A DNA stretch of 64,000 bases, taken from the NCBI GenBank assembly GCA_009760855.2, contig WPIO01000002.1:6397001-6461000 (forward strand), in the 5' to 3' direction. The notes beneath the pieces are model-generated. The model saw only the letters and a list, made by a program, of their open reading frames with translations, was not told where the DNA came from and made no database searches. The position numbers and the translations under genes are program-made. Origin of the DNA: Cristatella mucedo (taxonomy: Eukaryota > Bryozoa > Phylactolaemata > Cristatellidae). This document shows, piece by piece, positions 55,721 to 64,000 of this stretch. The number at the start of each line of letters is the position of its first letter. The stretch's first letter is position 1.

Positions 55721-57690
55721 TCAATTTGAGAAATTTTTAGCCGCCAAAAAGTGAGTCATACAAAGGAGGCAGCGATGACAAAGTATATAGATTTTAAGGA
55801 AGAAAAAAGAGACCACACTATTTGCAGAGTGCTCTGCGCATAAATTTAACAGAAACGGCTCCTGGCTGTCAAGCTGGCAAGAGAAACACGGAGAAACTGA
55901 GGGCGAGAGATAGAGCGAGAGAGAGAGAGAGAGATAGAGTGTGAGAGCGTTACATTTTTTTAATAGAAGAAGCTTGAGCAGGCCCACGATTCCCTTCCTG
56001 GTCGTCCTGGAGGCAACTTACAAAACCTGGTCAATGCTGGCAAGTGGACTGCTATCACTTAATTTCTGACCGCGGCCATTTTTTGACTGACAGCTATGCG
56101 CATTTGGGTTAGCTGCCACAGTCTGAATAATTGCGAATGCGACAGAGCTGCTTCTTCAAATCGATGGCAACCAGTAGCGGCCGTTCGTGAAAGTTATACA
56201 CCTACGCCTTCATGTCCCGGTCGCCTGAGAAATCACCCTTTGGTTACATATCTCAATAAATCTTACTCTTTTAAGTACAAAGTGCAGTTTCCTACTGCCT
56301 TAAACCAAAAATAAATAGATCGAATAAAAATTGTTTCACAAAAGCTTTCATTCCGAGGTCGGGGTAAGGCTACTTTAAAAATCTTTGGGTTTGCACTTTG
56401 GCATTGTGGTGAGGTTAAATTATCTAGAAGGCATTGTGCCGCTACCAGAATTAGCAAGCATTATGCGGACACGACACTATACAATAGTATCCGTTGAATT
56501 GTAACAGTATTGGTACCTTTAATTAATATCTTAGTTGCATGCTAGTGCAGATTGAGAGAATAGTAGTAAGCTATTGTTGTTGGCCTGATATCTAGAGGTT
56601 TCATGCACCCATCAAAAACTGGGCACCTCATTCCACGCTCGAACACTGTGAGAGAACTCTCAAAGGTGAAGGTGAATTTTAGCTATTTTATATAAATTTC
56701 TTGCACAGCGCTAAGTAATTTTTAACATATATAGTTTGTAATTTACATAATTGTTTGTGAAATTGGAATTGGAAGTTGGGCATCTGGATTTGAATCGTGC
56801 AGCCGGGAATCATTGCCAGCGTTTCTTCGCCATCGGATTGTACACGGCGATGGTGCTTACACAGTGGCAGAGGTGCTGCTGCTACTACCCGCTCATTGTG
56901 TGAATTTCATTTATATCGAAATGCACGCGAGGCTCTAGTTTAAAAAAATTAGCTACCCTTCTATGTGATCCAAGCGCCCCATTATCAAGTCGTCAATCGC
57001 AACCTCACTAGTAAGTTTGCAGAAGGCGGATGAATTAAAATCTCCAGCGAATCTATCCCTCATTTTTCTCTCATTAACATATATTATATTGCCATCTAAT
57101 AGTTCTCGGTATATTGTCAGTCTACCTGTAGCTCTACCGTCTTGGTCAGTCACTCAGCTACGCTTTGGTGAGTAAAAATGACGTTTTATTGTTGTTTGTC
57201 ATACGATAACGATTGTGAATGGGTGTTTAGATGGGTATTAAAGTCAGCTGCTGCAATAAAGTGCTGCTGTGACTCTAACTTAGTGGTAATCGGGCCTTCT
57301 ATTGCACCGACGGCCCATGTTACCACTTACTTTTGGAATTCTCACACTTTGTGATAAACCAATCATAATAAACGACGTGATTATTGAAGACAATCTAGGC
57401 CTCTTTACTATTACTAAGAATTCAAAATCAACATGAAATCGCATAACTTCCCGAACGTAGCCGATGGCTACCCAACAGGCTTCCCTTCCTTTTATTCCCC
57501 TAGATCAATCAAAATTGGTGGAAGAGTTGCCATTGTCCCCTCAATTTTCAACCATTGGAAGTCTCCTCAAATTAGTATTTCTAGTCTCTTGTCTTGAGTG
57601 CTTCCGATAAAATGCTGTCAATGGTGATGGTAATTTATCACCCCAAGTAACAAGTTCTTTTCAATTTCAGAATTATCTGACCTCATTTCG
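55720..57690. other. No feature recognised
   Basis: Short (GA)n at about 55910-55935; a 66-codon minus frame at 56953-57153 without a domain. Confidence 0.35.
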
Positions 57691-59960
57691 ATTCTGAATG
57701 CAAGAAATCGATCTTTCATCGTTACAGAGGATTTTAAATTTAATTTTAAGAACTAATACATGTCTTAAGTGCCGAGTTTCATGCACTGACTGACGCTTTT
57801 TCACCTGTGGCTCATGCGCACGACTCCACTCGTAACAAAGGTTGCACGCTAGATCTAATATTCTCCCACAAGTGTATGCTATCATCCCAATAATTACCAC
57901 ATTATGCTCATTGGACCACATGCGTATTAATTCTCAATCTACAGTATTTTCCCTCCTCAGTATCCAAAACCATCTGTAAATGGCCAAAACTCAAAACCCT
58001 CGACATCGATGCTGTCCACATGCACATATATCCTCGCTCGTGCTTCTCAATCCCTTTTCCGACCTGTCATCGAGTGTAAAATGCTGAAATGCGACAATAA
58101 CTCACATGCATGACGACTGTGCAACTCTGACTAAGCGCACTTTCTCCGTCACCAAAATGACAAAAGATTTATCACAGACATTAAACTAGATAGGTCTACT
58201 ACATGCTAGCTTGAGAATGCATAAAAGAGATCAGAACTGGCTATCCATCGTCAGGCGTACGTAGTCTACTGTAGACCATACTAATCGACACTAAACAAGG
58301 CCAAATTTAGCTTCTATAAAAATATCTTTAAGTAATTGATGCTCAGTTCAAAAATGCGGATGTTCACCATCCATAATTTTTTTATCTGCTCCTAGAATAG
58401 CCCCTTGCTTAGCGATCCCCGTGATAATCAAGCTGATCACTTCTTAATCGTTTTGGTCAGCAAGAAAGACATGCCCCTGGGTCGCCACTCAGGAGGTACG
58501 GTGCTTGTTCTTCACGACCCTGGTCGTGGGATCGATTAATGCAGTGGGTGATACTTAATTGTCCAGAGCAAGCGATAGTGATTGCCGTTTAACTTTTCTG
58601 CAGCTAAATAAATGAGGCTGTCAAATCAGCTAAGCTTTAAGATAGGAGAGTACATTCTTGAGCTAGTAGCACCCCTCCGGACTCGTGTAACTCAATAAAA
58701 AACCCACGGGGCTATGCTCCCTCAATTCCCTGCAGCACTCCAATGTCTTCATTTAAGGTGGCCACAAGTCACTTCACCCTGAAACTTATCTCAAACTCAA
58801 AGACGACTAAAAGCCCATTGAAATCTATTCACACTGTCCTACTTCAACGATGGATAAAACTCTTGTTGCTATGCATAACCTACTCAATACCTATGTCCTT
58901 AGTTTCAGGCCAAGTCCATGGACCTTTTAAAAAGGCTGCAGTCAAGCCGCTGATTAAGATCGCAACACTTGACAGAGAGAACTTGAGCAACTTCCGCCAA
59001 GTCTCGCCTCTACCGTTGCTATCAAAGACATTGGAATGAGTTGCGGGTGACCAGCTAAACTCTTACACGGAAACCCGGAATCTAGCAGCTAAGCTTCAAT
59101 CTGGTTTAAGAGCTAGTCACTCCACAGAGTCAGCATGGCCTCGGGTGTATAACGAACCACTGAGGAATGAAGACCTAGGTAAAGTCTCTCTGCTTGCTTT
59201 GCTCGATCTTTCCGAAGCTTTTGATACTATGGATCACCATATCTTTCTTCAGCGCCTCTAATCTCGCCTTGGCACCACTATTAGTACTCTGTAATAGTTC
59301 ATATTCTATCTCAGCAGGAGACTCCAGACTAGTTATGTGAACAGACAAAGATCATTCGAGGAACGGCTTAAATACGGGGGTCTCTCAGGGTTTGGTGCTC
59401 GGTTTGGTTCTTTTCACAGTTTATACTCTCCCAATGCCGATGTGATAGCCAAGCACAAGCTCGGATTTTACTTCTCTGCAGATGAATCTCAGCTGTACTT
59501 TGCTTTCATCTCTCTCTGCCGACCAGAGGAAAACTCTCTCAACTCTTTTACTGCATGTATTGATGACATCAGCAAATCGATGGCAGCAAACTTTCTCAAA
59601 ATAAATGATGATAAAACCAACTTACTAGGTACGGGCAAACCAAGTGTTATTTAGGAATTTGAAAACCTAACAATCACAATCGGCTCTGTCAGTGTATTTC
59701 CTGGTGAATCGGCGTGTAATCAAGGTTTCCTGTTCGAAAGTCAGCTTTCATTAGACAGCCGCATTAGTTCCCCAGTCGAGTTTGACTACTTTACGCGACT
59801 CAACATAGCTAGAACTTGGGCTTGCTTAGGCAGTGATAATAATACATCTAAATTGGTCAATGAATTTGTGGCATCCCGTCTTGACTTTTATGACTCACTG
59901 CTTGGTAGTAAACCGGCCTGCACACTCAGGTGCCTACAATTGGTGCAAAATTACTTATTT
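57690..59960 (+). mobile_element. LINE1 copy, plus strand, endonuclease to RT
   Basis: Around 57820-57860 a frame gives N-K-G-C-T-L-D-L-I-F-S, the C-terminal step of the LINE endonuclease. A SINE-B insertion follows, then RT: K-P-L-I-K near 58950, L-S-N-F-R-Q-V-S-P-L-P-L-L-S-K-T-L-E (58980-59036), L-D-L-S-E-A-F-D-T at about 59200, a Y/F-S-A-D-E-S-Q-L-Y variant of the catalytic motif at 59468-59495 (second Asp changed, so inactive) and L-V-Q-N at the end. Many stops. It breaks at about 59960 and its 3' tail reappears at 60660-60725. Confidence 0.7.
58475..58640 (+). repeat. SINE-B copy inside LINE1
   Basis: GGTCGCCACTCAGGAGGTAC head, TTCACGACCCTGGTCGTGGG, then GCAAGCGATAGTGATTGCC as in the other SINE-B copies. 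Confidence 0.6.
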
Positions 59961-59969
59961 GCTACAAAG

Positions 59970-60645
59970 GGAAACGCGGTTGAATGGTGTGTAATATCAT
60001 GTTTGATAAACAACATGAATAACATGGTTAGGGGTTACATGCACAGGGTCAGCATGCGAAAGTGGTTAGTGGCAGCATGCACAATGTCAGCACGCATAAG
60101 CATATGAAGGACGAATCACAGGGACCCAGAAAATGTTGTCCTAAATAAGTGTGTTTTTAAGTTTCTTTTAAATGTGGTCAAGTCAGGGGATGTTCTGACG
60201 CAAGTCGCGAGGGAGTTCCAGGCTTTGGGAGCATACGAACTAAATGCACGGTCTCCAAAATGTTTGAGGTTTGTACGAGGTATTAATAAACTGTTGGATT
60301 CCGAAAAGCGGGTGTTACGATGCTTGGCCTGGAGGGGGAGTAGATCTGAGGGATAGGCTGGAGCCAAAAAACGAAGTGACCTAAAAGTGAGCGACAAAAC
60401 CTTGAAGTCGATCCGTTACTTGACTGGGAGTCAGTGCAGGTCGGCGAGAAGTGGTGTGATGTGGCAACTGCGAGCTCACAACAGACAAGCCTAGCTTCGG
60501 AGTTTTGCACCAGCTGTAATCGCCTGATTGCACATGCAGGCAGGCCAGCGAGCAGTGAGTTACAGAAGTCAAGACGGGATGTCCGAAATGCGTGGACCAA
60601 CTAAGACGTGGTATCCTTATCTAAACAAGCCAGAATTTTAGCAGA
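59970..60645 (-). mobile_element. Younger LINE1 3' fragment nested in the plus-strand copy
   Basis: Very similar to 17150-17800 (shared blocks such as GACGTGGTATC and CCAGGCTTTGGGAGCATA). It contains the C-terminal domain with A-W-N-S-L at 60116-60397 and the [13 protein letters not shown] step near 60570. It overlaps the same LINE positions present just before it in plus orientation, so it is a separate inverted insertion rather than a simple inversion. Confidence 0.65.
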
Positions 60646-60659
60646 TTGTATCATTCTTT

Positions 60660-60725
60660 TTTGCAACATAGATAAATTGCCTAGAAAAAACTAGGTTCTC
60701 TGAGGCGGTACTATACAAATTTAAT
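60660..60725 (+). repeat. LINE1 tail, plus orientation
   Basis: TTGCCTAGAAAAAACTAGG, TTCTCTGAGGCGGTACTATA then an AAT-rich end: probably the 3' end of the interrupted plus-strand LINE1. Confidence 0.5.
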
Positions 60726-60729
60726 GTTA

Positions 60730-62550
60730 TTGTTCCATACAAATGTATTATTATTAATAATCATGACCAGTATTTGGTAAGGCTGAACAGGGCAAACATG
60801 CAGCTACTCTCGGGTTAAATTTGTACAGAGAATTTCGATGGTACTAAGCCTTGAAGATTTAATCATTCTTACAGTAGGAATTTTCAGTGGTTATTGTAGC
60901 TGTACAATCCACACAACTTTACTTGTGGTTTTTCGTAGACCTTGGCCGATATGACTAAAAGCTGTGGTTGTTGGAATCATTATGCTTTCTCTCCTTTTTT
61001 GAACTACTGTTTTCCTTGTTCTTCCGTATACAAGCTTCGTTAGTGGTGAGTCTGTTGGATTTGTTATTCGCAATCAGCTTTAGTGTAAGCCTTCTGCAGA
61101 TTCTACTGATATATATATAAATTGGATAACCGCAATATGCTCAAGTCTTGATCATTATTACGCTCTAGTTAGTGCAGCGTAAACTTTACGGTAAATAATA
61201 TTAGCTTGATTGGTTTTCTTTCTACTCATATGGTTATCATGTGGACTTTAAGAAATTGATTCCAACAAAAGATAAAGATAATCGTTTAATGATATGTACA
61301 AAGTCTCCTCCACGCAATTAATTAGCCCGGTTCTTAACTAAGGGCTTACTATGTGTGTCGGTGATAAGCTCGGAAACGACTTTTTGTGGAATAAAGCTTA
61401 TTTAGCGTATTTTTGTTGTGGCTCATGTTAAAGTATTACTAGCCTTTCCTTTTCAGTAAATTTAAAACGTCTAGAAAGAGATTGAGTTATGTGAGGGCGC
61501 TTTAACAAGTGTATTATTATTGTAATTACTATAATTATAGTTATCAGATTACACGCTCTGGCGCTGCATGATCCGAGGTCTATAAACTACTTCCGGCGAC
61601 AACGTGTTTCTCATTAAACAAACTTTGTTAATATACAACTCTTATTCAATATGCAAAGGTGTTTCCATTGTTCGTTGCACGTCGATCGATTGCGTGTAGA
61701 CCTAGTGACCCTTCATAGAAAGATCCGACGGCTGTCTGTTGGTCGAGTTTCTAAGTAGGGCAGATTTCTGCCGTGTCTCCTTATTTTGTATATCCACTTG
61801 TACGTGTAAGTAGTAAGGCAACTGTCACTTGGCAGTGAGCTCTATCTTTTTCAAGATTCATGCCTAAAGCCGTGAGTTTAAAACCACTTTTCTCTCGTGC
61901 TTTTAATTGTGTGCTGAGATCCCTTAATGTAGTGGTAACCTATTACGTTCAATTGATTACTATAAAAGTGTCAATGGCGTTTACTTCCATTTTCATAGCA
62001 ATTATGAGACGATCTTTTAAATCTTTCTCAGGGTTTTTAATTGAAGTAAAGGTCGTATTAACTAAGCCTGTGAATCGATATGTAGTCAATACAGAATATA
62101 CTCTACCTCGAATATTTTCTATGAATTTCTTGAAGTCATAATTTTCATACTTAAGTAATGAGGTAGGTTTTGGTATCACGGGGCTTAATACAATGTATTC
62201 AAGCTCTACCGCGCCGGATTTTTGATAGTATATAACTTTCGGAGTTAGCATCTTTGCTTCTTCGAGATATGTACTTATATCTTGTGCTATTGGGAGTTGC
62301 AGGAACAGTTTGCAGTTTTAGTCTGTTCAAGTAACTTGTATGAAATGTTCCTGGTGTTACTTGTTTATCCGAGTTGAACAGCTGATTACTAGTTTAATTC
62401 TCGTGTGGTAGAACGCTTAGAGATTATTTTCAGTTTAAAAATTGCATATTTTTTGGTGGTATCATCTGTAGAACAAGAGCACTTTTCAACACATTTTTTT
62501 AGGAATAATCAAACTTGCATCTTCTAATAAAAAAGTTGTTGCTAGGTTAT
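60730..62550. other. No gene confirmed
   Basis: Two minus-strand frames (60891-61073, 61949-62251) have normal-looking protein composition but no recognised domain. A LINE/SINE tail in plus orientation lies near 61480-61520. Confidence 0.3.
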
Positions 62551-62554
62551 TCAT

Positions 62555-62690
62555 AGCAGTTGGGGTGCTCGCCCGACCGATGTCAAGGTAAATGTATATG
62601 ATGGCTGAGGTCCGGGCTCGAACCACGCTGTATACATGAAGCACCTGAATCATGAGATTAAGTTCTCTATTCTACATATGAATTATAAAT
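62555..62690 (+). repeat. SINE-A copy with internal insertion
   Basis: GGTGCTCGCCCGACCGATGT, an inserted AT-rich stretch, then CTGAGGTCCGGGCTCGAACC and the tail CACCTGAATCATGAGATTAA. Confidence 0.55.
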
Positions 62691-62762
62691 ATATCTATAT
62701 ATATATATATTTAATACAATAAGCAGGTGTGTATGATAGAAAAAACTTCACACACACACACG

Positions 62763-62992
<230 letters not shown>

Positions 62993-62999
62993 TGTTGCT

Positions 63000-63865
63000 G
63001 TAGCTATTTTGACTTATGCTGGTCATTTGCTTACGTATTTATATGGTTTTCTAACCAATGTTTGTATATGTACCGACCGCAATTTTTTCGTACCAATAGT
63101 CTCACTATGATTCAGTGAGAACTTTTGCTGCTGGGTCGTATGACCATTTCAGTTGTTGTTGTGCATACAGCTTACCTAGTTTCATGACTACTGGTGTAAT
63201 TATACTCAATATATTTTACTGTAGTTGATATGCTAATTACCGTCAATATCTCTAAAACTAATCGGAACAAATAGCGGCATTATTTCTTGAAGTAAGTTTT
63301 ACTTATGAGTTTTTAAGTAATGTATTGTTCTTTTAGGTTCTTGAAGTCATCGGTTAGTGTTAGAAAATATTTCATGGAGTTATTCAATATTAGGAATAGG
63401 TCTTTCCAGCAACCGTCATTAGTGCTACCTGTTTTAAACGCGTCTTATACTTGATGTTCTACAATTAGAGGCAATATTTGTTTACGTAGGCTTAATTTAA
63501 TAAGTATTAATGTTTTATCATATTGGTAAACATTTTATTGGAATAGGAATTAGTTCTTTATAGCATAATAATAATAATAATAATAATATTGCACTTGATA
63601 AAGCATCATTTAGTTTATCTGTGTCAAAACCTAGGCGTCGTTTCTGCTCCTTGGCAATTCTGGTGACTCGGATGCTTTCAGTGGTCCTTAAAATGACAGC
63701 CATTACCTTAAGGTGGCAATATCCAAAATGGACGCACATTTTAATATATTTATTAATACATCCAAGTTAAGTATAAGTAAAAGTAAGTATTATTTTAAAT
63801 ATACATTCAAAACTGCTTGTTATATTTCACTATTTTAATAAGATGTCTTCAATAATGTAGAGAAA
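63000..63865. other. No gene recognised
   Basis: AT-rich. An (AAT)n run at about 63566-63590 followed by TTGCACTTGATAAAGC is another short LINE1 tail in minus orientation. Confidence 0.4.
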
Positions 63866-63869
63866 GCTT

Positions 63870-64000
63870 AGGAAATAAGGAGGTTGATCGTCTCGAATGA
63901 GTTCGTGGGTTCGAATCCTGCAGTGGGCAATCCTGTATTGCCAACTTCAAATAGTGGTGACAGCCGTTAATGCTCTTCTGCCACTACAAAAATAAAATCA
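63870..64000 (+). repeat. SINE-B copy, cut by window end
   Basis: GTGGGTTCGAATCCTGCAGT, then GGTGACAGCCGTTAATGCTC, as in the 42228 copy. Confidence 0.55.

Overview
The window looks like nuclear DNA of an invertebrate animal. It has a multi-exon gene with GT-AG introns, many non-LTR retrotransposon fragments, tRNA-derived SINE-like repeats, long (GA)n and (TA)n microsatellites and a hAT transposon. I cannot fix the phylum. Domain content (IgGFc-binding repeats with MopE-type calcium-like motifs, a SPIN-like hAT element) suggests a lophotrochozoan or other invertebrate, but this is inference.

Region 1 (1 to about 9385) is AT-rich and gene-dense, unlike the rest. It is a decayed endogenous DNA virus of the Polinton/Maverick/adintovirus type, morphogenesis part only: packaging ATPase, adenain-like protease remnant, treble-clef zinc-finger protein, phospholipase A2-type minor virion protein, three tandem fibre-like genes, small hydrophobic proteins and an HNH-AP2 selfish endonuclease. 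Genes are packed head to head or with overlapping stops and starts, and many starts carry a TATA-type motif directly against the ATG. No polymerase, integrase or recognisable major capsid gene is visible; they may lie upstream of base 1 or be lost. The right edge is an abrupt switch to GC-rich DNA inside a viral gene.

Region 2 (about 9.4 to 21.3 kb) is mostly degenerate LINE copies (family LINE1 here, L2/CR1-like reverse transcriptase), SINE-like repeats and GA microsatellites.

Region 3 (21,355 to 33,400, minus strand) holds the main host gene. I could thread 21 exons with consistent splice phases from a signal-peptide ATG at 33,088 to a stop at 21,859. The model is 4,446 nt and encodes 1,481 residues: signal peptide, IgGFc-binding region, MopE motif, IgGFc-binding region, MopE motif, IgGFc-binding region. 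It is predicted to be a secreted mucus or extracellular-matrix type protein.

Region 4 (33.5 to 64 kb) is repeat-dominated: LINE1 and a second LINE family (LINE2) with an ACATT-type 3' end, nested insertions, SINE-like copies, a GC-rich island at 38 to 43.8 kb containing a broken copy of one exon of the Region 3 gene, an unexplained AT-rich stretch (51.4 to 54.6 kb) and a 225-bp (TA)n tract. I see no other convincing intact host gene.
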